A stretch of DNA of 34,224 nucleotides from a virus: positions 1 to 34,224 of the IMG/VR virus record IMGVR_UViG_3300024502_000006; one strand, given 5' to 3'. Below, in pieces: positions 14,206 to 20,466 of this stretch. Position numbers and translations under genes: made by a program. Numbering within the stretch: the stretch's first letter is position 1; the number at the start of each line of letters is the position of its first letter. The notes below the pieces were generated by a model. It was not told where the DNA came from. It saw only the letters and a program-made list of their open reading frames with translations, and ran no database searches.

Positions 14206-14979
14206 ATGCAAAAAGTTGACATATGGATGCCGTTATACATAGCGGATTACTTGTCTGCCACTTCCAGGCTCACTACTGAACAACATGGAGCATATCTCCT
14301 GCTGATCATGGACTACTGGAAAAATGGTGCGCCACCAGACAATGATTCTGTTCTTGCTCAAATTACAAAACTATCACCAGATGCTTGGAGCAATGCTCGG
14401 ACTATGCTTCAAGCATTCTTTGAAGTACAAGATGGTATATGGTTGCACTCAAGAGTTGAGTCTGAGCTTAAAAAGGCAAATTACAACAAAAGAACAAATA
14501 TAGAGCGTGGAATCAAGGGTGCACAGGCAAGATGGGCAAATAAAAATGCTCCAAGCATAGTCGAAGCATCCTCGGAGCAATGCTCGGCAGATAGCACATC
14601 ACCTTCACCTTCACCTTCAAATAAGAATAAGAATACAAGAAGAAAAAAAGAATCTTTCTCGGTCAATGTCAACAAGCCAGAATCTGTATCGGATCGGATT
14701 TGGGAAGAATTTGTATCCCATAGGAAACGCAAGGATGCCAGGATTACCGAACTGGTCATGGAAGAAATCACAAATCAAGCCGCACTTGCTGGATGGTCTT
14801 TGGAAAATGCACTCAAGGAATTGATTGTCAGGAACTGGCAGACATTCAAAGCGGACTGGGTTAAAGACAAAAACAGTCAGCCACAACTCTCTAAAAATGC
14901 CGAACTTGTTCAGCGTGTTGGTGGTGGACTTACTCGTGGATTGATTGGAGGAACAAATGTCAAGTTACTCGGAAGCTGA
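14206..14979 (+). CDS. DUF1376 replication-initiation-type protein
   Basis: The 257-aa product starts at ATG 14206 with GAGGA 7 nt upstream. The N-terminus (DIWMPLYIADYLSATSRLTT, then EQHGAYLLLIMDYW) is the DUF1376 signature, found in phage replisome organiser/initiator proteins. A low-complexity Ser/Pro and Lys/Asn/Arg linker (about residues 135-165) separates it from a C-terminal helical domain (ITNQAALAGWSLENALKE...RNWQTFKADW) typical of initiators. It probably recognises the origin or loads host replication factors. Confidence 0.82.
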   Translation: MQKVDIWMPLYIADYLSATSRLTTEQHGAYLLLIMDYWKNGAPPDNDSVLAQITKLSPDAWSNARTMLQAFFEVQDGIWLHSRVESELKKANYNKRTNIERGIKGAQARWANKNAPSIVEASSEQCSADSTSPSPSPSNKNKNTRRKKESFSVNVNKPESVSDRIWEEFVSHRKRKDARITELVMEEITNQAALAGWSLENALKELIVRNWQTFKADWVKDKNSQPQLSKNAELVQRVGGGLTRGLIGGTNVKLLGS

Positions 14980-15343
14980 TTTCTGTTCGCCAGATGAAGG
15001 GCTGGACTATGTGTTCACCAGAATGAATGCTATTTTTGGTGTGCCATTCAATCGCCATTTTGATGGCTTAGACCCGAATGTTGTTCGGCAAGAATGGAAG
15101 TTTCAACTTGGCAACTTCTTAACCTACAGGCCGACAATGGACTATGCCATTTCGATGCTTGATGGAGAATTCATTCCATCAGCAATCAAGTTCAGAAAGC
15201 TATGCAACGATGCGCCAGCCATTCCTGTAAAGCCTATGGTCTTGATCACAAAACAACAAACACAGGCAGAGCTTGCTGAAGTGTCCAAAAATAAAGCCGA
15301 AGCCATTGCAAAACTCAAACTTCTAAGGAGTCAATTTAAATGA
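14957..15343 (+). CDS. Candidate helicase-loader-like replication protein (lambda P-like layout)
   Basis: The 128-aa product starts at ATG 14957 after GGAGG spaced 5 nt, overlapping the DUF1376 gene by 23 nt. The layout VRQEWKFQLGNF...AISMLDGEFIPSAIKFRKLC resembles lambda P-type proteins (a 'W...PS...F...C' arrangement), which deliver DnaB helicase. The position right after an initiator-type gene supports this, as in lambda O-P. The match is to layout rather than a firm family call. The C-terminus is a coiled-coil tail. Confidence 0.5.
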   Translation: MSSYSEADFCSPDEGLDYVFTRMNAIFGVPFNRHFDGLDPNVVRQEWKFQLGNFLTYRPTMDYAISMLDGEFIPSAIKFRKLCNDAPAIPVKPMVLITKQQTQAELAEVSKNKAEAIAKLKLLRSQFK

Positions 15344-15561
15344 CCAAAAGTGAATTAACCGATGAAGATTGGGAAGTTATCAAAAACCTCGCTGATGAAA
15401 CCTTGGTCATGTTTGACGGACTCCCTGTTTGGCAGGTAATACACGCATTAGAAATCGTTTATGCCTTTATTGGGGTTTCTACTGATGTGCCATTCCACAC
15501 AATGATGAATAATGTCTTGACTCACTACAAGCACCTGAAGAAAGAAGAAAATGAACTTTGA
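15340..15561 (+). CDS. Small acidic hypothetical protein
   Basis: The 73-aa product is ATGA-coupled to the previous gene and overlaps the next by 11 nt. It is helical and acidic at both ends (TKSELTDEDWEVIKNLADE; LKKEENEL) with a hydrophobic middle (VWQVIHALEIVYAFIGV). It is not recognised. Tight packing in the replication operon supports it as a real gene. Confidence 0.6.
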   Translation: MTKSELTDEDWEVIKNLADETLVMFDGLPVWQVIHALEIVYAFIGVSTDVPFHTMMNNVLTHYKHLKKEENEL

Positions 15562-15865
15562 ACAACTTGAACACTTGACAATCCAATGGGCTAAAGATCG
15601 TCAGATCATCCCCAATTCAAATCCTCTATCGCAAGGCATCAAGACCTTGGAAGAAGTGACAGAACTATTAGCGGCACTCAATCGTCTTGACCGTGAAGAA
15701 GCAATGGATGCCTATGGTGATGTGTTGGTGACTTTGATCATTGGTTCACACTTGGCTGGCATGAACATGGTGGATTGCTTGCAATCGGCCTACGATGTGA
15801 TCAAAGACCGCAAGGGATACTTGAATACTGCTGGCGTCTTCATTAAAGAAACTGATGCACTTTGA
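15551..15865 (+). CDS. MazG-like nucleotide pyrophosphohydrolase
   Basis: The 104-aa product shows the all-alpha NTP pyrophosphatase motif: KTLEEVTELLAAL (E34/E35, E38), then EAMDAYGDVLVTLI (D53, D57), followed by the conserved helix MNMVDCLQSAYDVIKDRKGY. Phage MazG-like enzymes hydrolyse (d)NTPs or alarmone-type nucleotides to their monophosphates. The length fits a single-domain member. It lies within the replication operon, overlapping both neighbours. Confidence 0.85.
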   Translation: MNFEQLEHLTIQWAKDRQIIPNSNPLSQGIKTLEEVTELLAALNRLDREEAMDAYGDVLVTLIIGSHLAGMNMVDCLQSAYDVIKDRKGYLNTAGVFIKETDAL

Positions 15866-16067
15866 TGAAATCGTTGAACGCACAATCAATCACTATGTTG
15901 AACTTGCACAACATCCTGGTTGGAAGCGTTATGTGTGGGGCGAAATCAAAAGGCTAGACCAAGAGCCTCCTTGGGCTGGAAAACAAATCAAAGAAAGGTT
16001 TTTAGAGCGTGTCAAATCCATTCATAACAAAAGCACCTCGTCAGGTGGTGCTGAACCCAATAGCTAG
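15855..16067 (+). CDS. Small hypothetical protein
   Basis: The 70-aa product (MHFDEIVERTINHYVELAQH) is helical and rich in Trp (HPGWKRYVWGEIKRLDQEPPW), ending in a polar tail. It overlaps the MazG-like gene by 11 nt and the next gene by 59 nt. The short HPGWK...VW..IK..D type is seen in several phage replication operons, but I know no function for it. Its ribosome site is weak. Confidence 0.55.
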   Translation: MHFDEIVERTINHYVELAQHPGWKRYVWGEIKRLDQEPPWAGKQIKERFLERVKSIHNKSTSSGGAEPNS

Positions 16068-16440
16068 AGCATTCGCTAAAGACAGATTGAAGCGATTAGC
16101 CTTGAACCATCGCATCGGAATGATGATGTTGGTTGAAAACGAATATGCGGCAAGTGAAGCAATAGCCATGTCGTTCATTGTTCATGCGTTAATGGCTTGC
16201 TTAGAGGAAATGGGCGAGTCTGACTCGGTGGACTTTCGGATGCTCAAATCAGCGTCTGTCGTTTTGACTGACCTATCAAAAAGAAACTTTGCATGGCGCA
16301 AAGCCGATGCCATCACTTTGGATAATGCAATGGAGATATGCGTTAAAAGATGGGCAGGGATTGATCCTGATTTGTTGCAAAAACACATCTATGATCTTGA
16401 GCAAATCGATAAAAAGATTCAATCAGAGCAAAAACAATGA
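16009..16440 (+). CDS. Hypothetical helical protein, GTG start
   Basis: The 143-aa product begins at GTG 16009 (SNPFITKAPRQVVLNPIARA), with AAAGG about 11 nt upstream. It is almost wholly alpha-helical, with a hydrophobic central helix (AMSFIVHALMACLEEMG) and a Lys/Gln-rich end. It overlaps the previous gene by 59 nt and is ATGA-coupled to the resolvase gene. The family is not recognised. Confidence 0.62.
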   Translation: MSNPFITKAPRQVVLNPIARAFAKDRLKRLALNHRIGMMMLVENEYAASEAIAMSFIVHALMACLEEMGESDSVDFRMLKSASVVLTDLSKRNFAWRKADAITLDNAMEICVKRWAGIDPDLLQKHIYDLEQIDKKIQSEQKQ

Positions 16441-16904
16441 ATCAGGTTTTTATTGCAATCGATCCTGGTGCAGTCAGTGGAGCAATTGCCGCAGTTGATG
16501 ACCGTGGAGAGGCCATAGCGTCATACATGATCGACCATCAGGATAAACACATCATGGCGATGGCACTAAAAAGCAGAATCATGGGCTTTGCACCTGTTGG
16601 GACGGATGCCCAAATATGCATCGAGCAGGTGTTTTCGATGCCTGGGCAGGGTGTTGCGTCAACTTTTGCTTTTGGGCGTGCTGTTGGGGCTATAAATGCC
16701 GTTTGTGAGCTTTCAAGATTCCCTGTCCATTTCGTGAGACCGCAAGTTTGGAAAAAATACTTTCACTTAACTGCCGACAAAGGCGAAGCCTTAGACCTTG
16801 CCCGAATGATGTTTAAGGGTCATAACCTCAAGCTCAAAAAAGACATAAACAGGGCCGAAGCCTTACTGATGGCCTACTATTTGCGGGATCAGTTTTGCAA
16901 GTGA
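16437..16904 (+). CDS. RuvC-like Holliday-junction resolvase
   Basis: The 155-aa product has the RNase H-fold RuvC layout: IAIDPGAVSGA (D9), QICIEQVFSMPGQG (E63), VRPQVWKKYF before the last helix, and DINRAEALLMAYYL (D136, E141). RuvC usually has Asp in the last motif; Glu141 or D136 may take that role. The length is normal for phage resolvases. It probably resolves branched recombination or replication intermediates before packaging, in concert with the ERF/YqaJ genes. Confidence 0.85.
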   Translation: MNQVFIAIDPGAVSGAIAAVDDRGEAIASYMIDHQDKHIMAMALKSRIMGFAPVGTDAQICIEQVFSMPGQGVASTFAFGRAVGAINAVCELSRFPVHFVRPQVWKKYFHLTADKGEALDLARMMFKGHNLKLKKDINRAEALLMAYYLRDQFCK

Positions 16905-17158
16905 AGCATAAAAAGCAAACAACCTTTAAGCTGGATGAAACACAAAAACTGATTCTTAAAATCATCAGCGAAGAAGATACATTCAGGGATGGGCTAGATA
17001 TTGCAATCACTTGGGCGAGACACTTCTATCAACTTGGACTAAGACCCGATGACCCGCTCGATTGTGTGGGTTTAGCAATAAAAACGCATGGCGAGCCTAT
17101 GACATGGGATGAATACCACAATTCGGACAACGATGGACAGGCTCAGGAAGGGCATTAA
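16901..17158 (+). CDS. Small hypothetical protein, GTG start
   Basis: The 85-aa product starts at GTG 16901, overlapping the resolvase TGA (GTGA); the frame is open further upstream but lies inside the resolvase. It opens VKHKKQTTFKLDETQKLILK with an amphipathic helix and ends acidic and polar (NSDNDGQAQEGH). It is not recognised. It is the last gene of the rightward replication operon. Confidence 0.58.
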   Translation: MKHKKQTTFKLDETQKLILKIISEEDTFRDGLDIAITWARHFYQLGLRPDDPLDCVGLAIKTHGEPMTWDEYHNSDNDGQAQEGH

Positions 17159-17180
17159 ACGGGCTTTGGGGCGTTTTTTT
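17157..17180 (+). terminator. Weak candidate terminator of the replication operon
   Basis: AAACG (17157-17161) can pair with CGTTT (17172-17176), with a 10-nt loop, leading into a run of seven T (17174-17180). The stem is short, so efficiency is doubtful, but the T run directly follows the operon's last stop codon. Confidence 0.4.
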
Positions 17181-17203
17181 GGGTGCGCCTATACATAGAC
17201 AAC

Positions 17204-17225
17204 AAAAAACCCGCCGTAGCGGGTT
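17204..17225 (-). terminator. Rho-independent terminator of the leftward small-gene cluster
   Basis: Read on the minus strand: AACCCGC-TACG-GCGGGTT, a perfect 7-bp stem (17208-17225), followed by a T run (complement of 17204-17209). It lies 11 nt past the last small gene and points leftward, separating this cluster from the convergent replication operon. Confidence 0.85.
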
Positions 17226-17236
17226 CTATGAGGTTT

Positions 17237-17290
17237 TTAGCGTTTCCCGAAAATAACTTTCAGGATTAAGCCGATGGTGGCATATATCAT
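17237..17290 (-). CDS. Possible 17-aa hydrophobic peptide
   Basis: The frame MIYATIGLILKVIFGKR lies between the 59-aa gene and the terminator. Its ATG overlaps the 59-aa gene's stop (ATGA), the coupling used throughout this genome. It is a short hydrophobic helix with a basic end, toxin- or membrane-peptide-like. The small size makes this tentative. Confidence 0.35.
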   Translation of the reverse strand: MIYATIGLILKVIFGKR

Positions 17291-17466
17291 TCGGTTATAT
17301 CCTTTTCGATGAATCTTTTGAATTCGGCGTTCGTCATTTGTTCAACGTGTTGGAAATGAGGCCAAGGGTAGCGTTGTCTCAATTGTTCATCTGTCAAACG
17401 CTTAGGCGAGTCGTCAATTTGTTCGGTCACCATACCGCCGTTGCAAGCAAAAAATTTGATTTTCAT
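17287..17466 (-). CDS. 59-aa hypothetical protein
   Basis: The product opens MKIKFFACNGGMVTEQIDDS and continues with a charged helical half containing RYPWPHFQHVEQM. It has a clear ribosome site (GAAAGG, 6 nt from the ATG). The same 18-nt start region, TTGAAAGGCKACAAATGA, occurs at the 74-aa gene (19154). It is not recognised. It is part of the leftward small-gene cluster, between a Pro-rich peptide gene and the terminator. Confidence 0.62.
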   Translation of the reverse strand: MKIKFFACNGGMVTEQIDDSPKRLTDEQLRQRYPWPHFQHVEQMTNAEFKRFIEKDITE

Positions 17467-17476
17467 TTGTAGCCTT

Positions 17477-17593
17477 TCAAAATGGAGGTTTTTCAGTTGG
17501 AATGGGTTTAAAAGCCTGTTTTTGGGGCTTTTGGGGTGGTGGGTTGTAAGGTGGCGGGTTTTGGCTGGGGAAAGGCCAAAAAGGGTTATTCAT
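17477..17593 (-). CDS. 38-aa proline-rich peptide
   Basis: Fourteen of 38 residues are proline, with two PPP runs (MNNPFWPFPSQNPPPYNPPP, then Lys/Gln-rich). The ATG overlaps the upstream gene's stop (ATGA), and its TGA lies in the ribosome site of the 59-aa gene, so all three would be coupled. Pro-rich extended peptides can bind SH3-like grooves or ribosomes, but no function can be assigned. It is kept because of coupling; no independent homology is known to me. Confidence 0.5.
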   Translation of the reverse strand: MNNPFWPFPSQNPPPYNPPPQKPQKQAFKPIPTEKPPF

Positions 17594-17925
17594 GCGGCGG
17601 CTTTCAGGGTTGTAATTGCTTCATTCATGCGATTTTCGAATGCATCAAAACCGATACGATCCACAATGGCATCGATGTCAATTAATGCACATTCCCTGGC
17701 TTGTTTTAAGGTTAGATGTCCCGATGCCACTGTCATTCCCTTAAATTGTGCCGATACCCGACAAACTTTGTATCCGCTCACTGGCTCCGATACGATCCAA
17801 TCACGGCCTGATTTATGTAATGCAAACCTAAAAACCGATGTCATGCGAGTGTAGATCAATGGCGTATAGGATTGATCGATAAACGTTCCGTCACGCAATG
17901 CAATTTTGAATGTGGGTTTTTTCAT
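17590..17925 (-). CDS. Hypothetical protein behind leader A
   Basis: The 111-aa product starts at ATG 17925 (MKKPTFKIALRDGTFIDQSY), preceded by the box ATAGGTGATGACATGA. A beta-rich N-terminal half (up to about residue 70) leads to a helical end (LTLKQARECALIDIDAIVDR). It is not recognised. Two hairpins separate it from the GP88-like gene upstream. It is ATGA-coupled to the Pro-rich peptide gene. Confidence 0.65.
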   Translation of the reverse strand: MKKPTFKIALRDGTFIDQSYTPLIYTRMTSVFRFALHKSGRDWIVSEPVSGYKVCRVSAQFKGMTVASGHLTLKQARECALIDIDAIVDRIGFDAFENRMNEAITTLKAAA

Positions 17926-17985
17926 GTCATCACCTATCAATTGAAAAGGGGAAAATGCCCCCAGTGGCCCTCAGTGAAGGCCACT
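17926..17985 (-). promoter_or_regulatory. Intercistronic twin-hairpin leader A
   Basis: On the minus strand this 60-nt gap holds a 7-bp hairpin (AGTGGCC/GGCCACT, 17963-17985), a second with a GGGG/CCCC stem (17948-17962), a TTTTCAAT segment and the start box ATAGGTGATGACATGA. The same order occurs in leaders B and C. It may control translation or mRNA processing of the gene at 17590-17925. Confidence 0.6.
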
Positions 17986-18003
17986 AGTGGAATTTTCTAA
18001 TGC

Positions 18004-18657
18004 TTAATGCATGGCGTACGAGATAACTTTATCAGTCCAGCAAGCCCTACAGTCACGGCATTCGCCATTTTGTTTGGGCGCATGGCATTCATGGCCTATC
18101 GGTTTCACAGTATGTACATTAGATGCGGTAATTCCTTTGATCCCTTGCAAACTAGCAGGGATTTTGACGGGTTTGTCAGGATACATGGCAGAGAGTCGCA
18201 CGGTCAAATTTTCGGGAAATTTCCCATATTTGGCGATAAATTCTTTCACCATGCCGTATTCCCTAGTAGGCAACCAATGGCGGGTTTTGGGGGTTTGCTG
18301 GCAGACTGAAACGATTTTTTCTAGGTGAGTGAGTGACTGAATATCGCCGGAGTCATGCCACCTAAAAAATGCGTCATTGCCAATGCTTGCCACTATAGAG
18401 TCAACCCAATGATCCGATTCGATGCTATCAAGCCGGGCGAATTGAGCGGGTTTAATCGTGTTCGCATACATCGAATAAAACCCTTTGTCGGCGTAACAGT
18501 TAGCGCATACTGAACCGGGAATTTGAGCCATTTTGAAACCCGTTTTACAGGCTTCAGTCGGCAGGGAATAACTCTTACATGGCATCTTGCTAGTCTGAGT
18601 CAACCCGCCATGAATTGAGTCTGCTTGTTTTTTGGTCATTATTGGAATGATTCTCAT
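18004..18657 (-). CDS. GP88-like Cys-rich phage protein
   Basis: The 217-aa product matches what I know of the 'gene product 88' family: KMPCKSYSLPTEACKTG, GSVCANCYADKGFY (C51, C54), FFRWHDSGDIQS, HWLPTREYGM and a C-terminal Cys cluster (ECRDCRAC). The Cys residues at 27, 37, 51 and 54 plus the C-terminal set suggest bound metal, possibly an iron-sulfur cluster; radical-SAM chemistry has no proof here. The start is ATG 18657, right after the AATAGGTGTTGAC box; a longer frame would cross the hairpins. It is the largest gene of the small-gene cluster. Confidence 0.75.
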   Translation of the reverse strand: MRIIPIMTKKQADSIHGGLTQTSKMPCKSYSLPTEACKTGFKMAQIPGSVCANCYADKGFYSMYANTIKPAQFARLDSIESDHWVDSIVASIGNDAFFRWHDSGDIQSLTHLEKIVSVCQQTPKTRHWLPTREYGMVKEFIAKYGKFPENLTVRLSAMYPDKPVKIPASLQGIKGITASNVHTVKPIGHECHAPKQNGECRDCRACWTDKVISYAMH

Positions 18658-18717
18658 GTCAACACCTATTAAATGAATCAGGGAAAATTCCCCCATTGAC
18701 CCCATTACAGGGTCAAT
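18658..18717 (-). promoter_or_regulatory. Intercistronic twin-hairpin leader B
   Basis: On the minus strand: an 8-bp hairpin ATTGACCC/GGGTCAAT (18695-18717, 7-nt loop), then GGGAA/TTCCC (18681-18692), an AT-rich spacer and the box AATAGGTGTTGACATGA before the GP88-like start. It starts 7 nt after the 45-aa gene's stop. The architecture matches leaders A and C while stem sequences differ. Confidence 0.62.
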
Positions 18718-18724
18718 AAGTGAA

Positions 18725-18862
18725 TCACCCCCTATATGCAAGCAAGCCTGCGATTAGAACCCAGCAAGCCAGAGTCCCTAGGACATAGGGCAATTCGCGC
18801 GCCCATGCCCTGATTTGGCGATTGCGGCGGGATTTTTTGATATCTTGGAGAACAGATTTCAT
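18725..18862 (-). CDS. 45-aa single-pass membrane protein
   Basis: The product has a strongly basic N-terminus (MKSVLQDIKKSRRNRQIRAW) and one membrane helix (YVLGTLACWVLIAGLLAY), a positive-inside layout with a short exposed end. The ATG 18862 follows the box AATAGGTGTTGACATGA with twin hairpins upstream. The function is unknown; small basic membrane proteins in early clusters may target host membrane processes. Confidence 0.6.
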   Translation of the reverse strand: MKSVLQDIKKSRRNRQIRAWARELPYVLGTLACWVLIAGLLAYRG

Positions 18863-18932
18863 GTCAACACCTATTGATTGAAAGTTAGAGATTAAGGGGA
18901 ACTAGTCCCCTTGAGAATAGGGATAAACCCTA
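18863..18932 (-). promoter_or_regulatory. Intercistronic twin-hairpin leader C
   Basis: On the minus strand: TAGGG/CCCTA hairpin (18918-18932), which overlaps the stop of the upstream 74-aa gene, then a 7-bp AAGGGGA/TCCCCTT hairpin (18894-18912), an AT-rich spacer with TTTCAAT, and the box AATAGGTGTTGACATGA at the start of the 45-aa gene. Confidence 0.6.
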
Positions 18933-19154
18933 GTTTGAAAACCATTCTTTAGTCCATGCTTTTGCTTGAGATAGTTTCTTAGTGTTAAACCTTGCAACTT
19001 GTTCGCCAGTTTCTTTATGGCTTACCTCATATACCCACTCATAATGATTAAATTTAAGCTCATAAGTATCATTGCCAATTACAACAATTCCATCTTTTGC
19101 AGTCATTGCCAATTTTTGAGATTGTTTTACTAGTGCTTCGGAAATAATGCTCAT
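18930..19154 (-). CDS. 74-aa hypothetical protein, first of the leftward small-gene cluster
   Basis: The product opens MSIISEALVKQSQKLAMTAK, then beta strands (GIVVIGNDTYELKFNHYEWV, then a turn with HKETGEQVARF) and a basic helical end with AKAWTKEW. The ATG 19154 follows GAAAGGCGACAA, nearly identical to the start region of the 59-aa gene. Not recognised. It is the first gene downstream of the 760-bp non-coding region. Confidence 0.62.
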   Translation of the reverse strand: MSIISEALVKQSQKLAMTAKDGIVVIGNDTYELKFNHYEWVYEVSHKETGEQVARFNTKKLSQAKAWTKEWFSN

Positions 19155-19343
19155 TTGTCGCCTTTCAATCTGGCCCAGCTACCGTGAACCATTGACACTA
19201 GTATCGGGTTTTTCTATCCGTTATCCATTAGGACAAACCCTAACATAACCAATAATCTTTTCTATCGCCCACTCTATCTTAATAGAATCTATCTATCTTA
19301 ATTCTTTCGTTTAATTGTGTGCGATTATCGAACAAGATCATGC

Positions 19344-19372
19344 ACTATATTGCATGTATGAACTATATTGCA
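19344..19372. repeat. Two ACTATATTGCA repeats with 18-bp period
   Basis: ACTATATTGCA occurs at 19344-19354 and 19362-19372. The first copy is also part of the inverted repeat TGCA-CTATAT-TGCA. On the minus strand both read TGCAATATAGT, containing -10-like TATAGT, so they could be operators or tandem -10 elements for the cluster starting at 19154. Confidence 0.55.
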
Positions 19373-19441
19373 GGTTAAGTCCCCGTTAGATGGTGTCCAA
19401 GTATCCGGAAAATGGTGCATCGCTCATCCATGCGTCAAAAA

Positions 19442-19471
19442 AGCACGATCGTTCTATTAGCACGACCGTTC
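19442..19471. repeat. Direct repeat pair AGCACGAYCGTTC
   Basis: AGCACGATCGTTC (19442-19454) and AGCACGACCGTTC (19459-19471) differ by one base and are 17 bp apart start to start. Short direct repeats of this kind may be binding sites for an initiator or regulator. Two copies are few for an iteron array. Confidence 0.5.
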
Positions 19472-19687
19472 GCTGTTGTGTAGGGCTGACAGTATGGTAA
19501 ACCCTGGTGGACTGATGGGGGGGGAGGGGTAGGTGAGTGAGAAAGATTTTTGTTGTAGCCTCCTCAGTTCACGAAAAGCCAAATTAGGAAATGTGGTTAG
19601 GTGTTTGTAGTTGGTTAGCAGAGTAGGTATGCCAGACCAATGGGATGGAATGTATAGACGAGCGAAGGCAGTCGTTGTCTTTCGACT

Positions 19688-19720
19688 ATCTGCATGGTCT
19701 TGCAGATCACCATAGTGGTG
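19688..19720. other. Two adjacent hairpins in the non-coding region
   Basis: ATCTGCA-TGGTCT-TGCAGAT (19688-19707) is directly followed by CACCA-TAG-TGGTG (19708-19720), then GGGCTTTTGTTT. Back-to-back perfect stems suggest a structured RNA, a terminator-like end on the plus strand, or a replication structure. No gene overlaps it convincingly. Confidence 0.45.
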
Positions 19721-19914
19721 TGGGCTTTTGTTTATCATCACTACCTTGGCTGGTAGAGGCAGGTATCAGACCGTATTACCCAGTTGGGTGCGTATCACTT
19801 TTTAACCTGCGTCCTCAACTTCCCTTTCGGGTGTTGCCGTTTTTCACGGATGGGACAATGTATATCTCATGCCTTTGAGGGCGCGACTGCAACGCCCAAA
19901 AGCCCCGTTCCTCA

Positions 19915-20367
19915 TCAACGCCAATCAGTTGTGTCTTTATTTGACTTACCAATGTTACATGATTCACATAAGATTTGTAAGTTCTCTATGTCCAATTCTT
20001 TGTCTGGATACTTTGATCTTGGCAAAATGTGGTCAACATGAAGATAGCCATCAGTAGAACCACAACATTGGCATTTCTTACCAAACCTTACAAAAACCTT
20101 GTATCTGACTTCTCTCCACTCTCTTGTCTTGTAAAACAAAGCTCCCATACCTGGGCTGTATGCTGGCGCTGGCTCTAATGCCTTTTTTACTTTCTCTATG
20201 CGCTTTTTGTTCATTGCATAAGCCATCGATGCGGCTTTTTTGTTGATCATCTGCTGAACAACCTCACTAGAGCCTAATAGCTTTTCTAACTTCTTCTTGG
20301 CTTTTGCGACATCACGCTTGCGCTTTTGTTTATAAGCGTCAAGTGATTTTTGGCTATAAATCGGCAT
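19915..20367 (-). CDS. HNH endonuclease
   Basis: The 150-aa product has a Lys-rich coiled N-terminus (about 1-60) and a C-terminal HNH fold: CQCCGSTDGYLHVDHILPRS, then LDIENLQILCESCNIGKS, with two CxxC zinc pairs and the HVDH catalytic His. The start is ATG 20367, with AAAGGG 8 nt upstream. It could be a free-standing homing endonuclease or, as in HK97-type phages, a nuclease that assists terminase; it lies beside the terminase genes but points away. It has its own promoter and a leader hairpin. Confidence 0.86.
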   Translation of the reverse strand: MPIYSQKSLDAYKQKRKRDVAKAKKKLEKLLGSSEVVQQMINKKAASMAYAMNKKRIEKVKKALEPAPAYSPGMGALFYKTREWREVRYKVFVRFGKKCQCCGSTDGYLHVDHILPRSKYPDKELDIENLQILCESCNIGKSNKDTTDWR

Positions 20368-20372
20368 AAAAA

Positions 20373-20440
20373 AGCCCTTTAGTGAAGATATAGTCGCGCC
20401 CACCAAGAATCCCTAGTGGCTATATCCTCGCTAAAAGGCT
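20373..20440 (-). promoter_or_regulatory. Leader hairpin hiding the HNH ribosome-binding site
   Basis: Arms 20373-20393 and 20420-20440 are 21-nt near-perfect complements; in the minus-strand RNA two of three differences form G-U pairs, and an inner CCAC/GTGG adds four pairs. The 3' arm contains the AAAGGG ribosome site of the HNH gene. The stem is followed by six T and then ATG, so it looks like a terminator as well as a translation block. Confidence 0.65.
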
Positions 20441-20466
20441 TTGTTCGGCGCGAACGAACTATCTGC

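Larger units (their letters stand above)
19155..19914. other. 760-bp region without a convincing gene; possible origin or control region
   Basis: Open frames on both strands here lack ribosome sites and plausible protein sequence. Seen instead: several TCTATC copies and an AT-rich stretch (19200-19320), two 11-bp repeats (19344-19372), a 13-bp direct repeat pair (19442-19471), a G-rich run (19516-19528), and adjacent hairpins at 19688-19720. Repeats, AT-rich sequence and lack of genes would suit a replication origin, or the leader/promoter region of the leftward cluster. Which one is inference. Confidence 0.45.

Noticed and set aside
17708-17854. Plus-strand frame opposite the 111-aa gene (17441-17854)
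   Set aside because: It contradicts the coupled leftward cluster, crosses three supported small genes, and its protein has no convincing features.
19344-19471. CRISPR-like repeats
   Set aside because: Only two copies of each short repeat, with spacing of 18 and 17 bp; no spacer-sized units and no cas genes.
19457-20057. Several open frames of 62-94 aa on both strands in the 19.2-19.9 kb gap
   Set aside because: They overlap one another, lack ribosome sites, break operon direction and encode no sensible domain; the region is described as non-coding.
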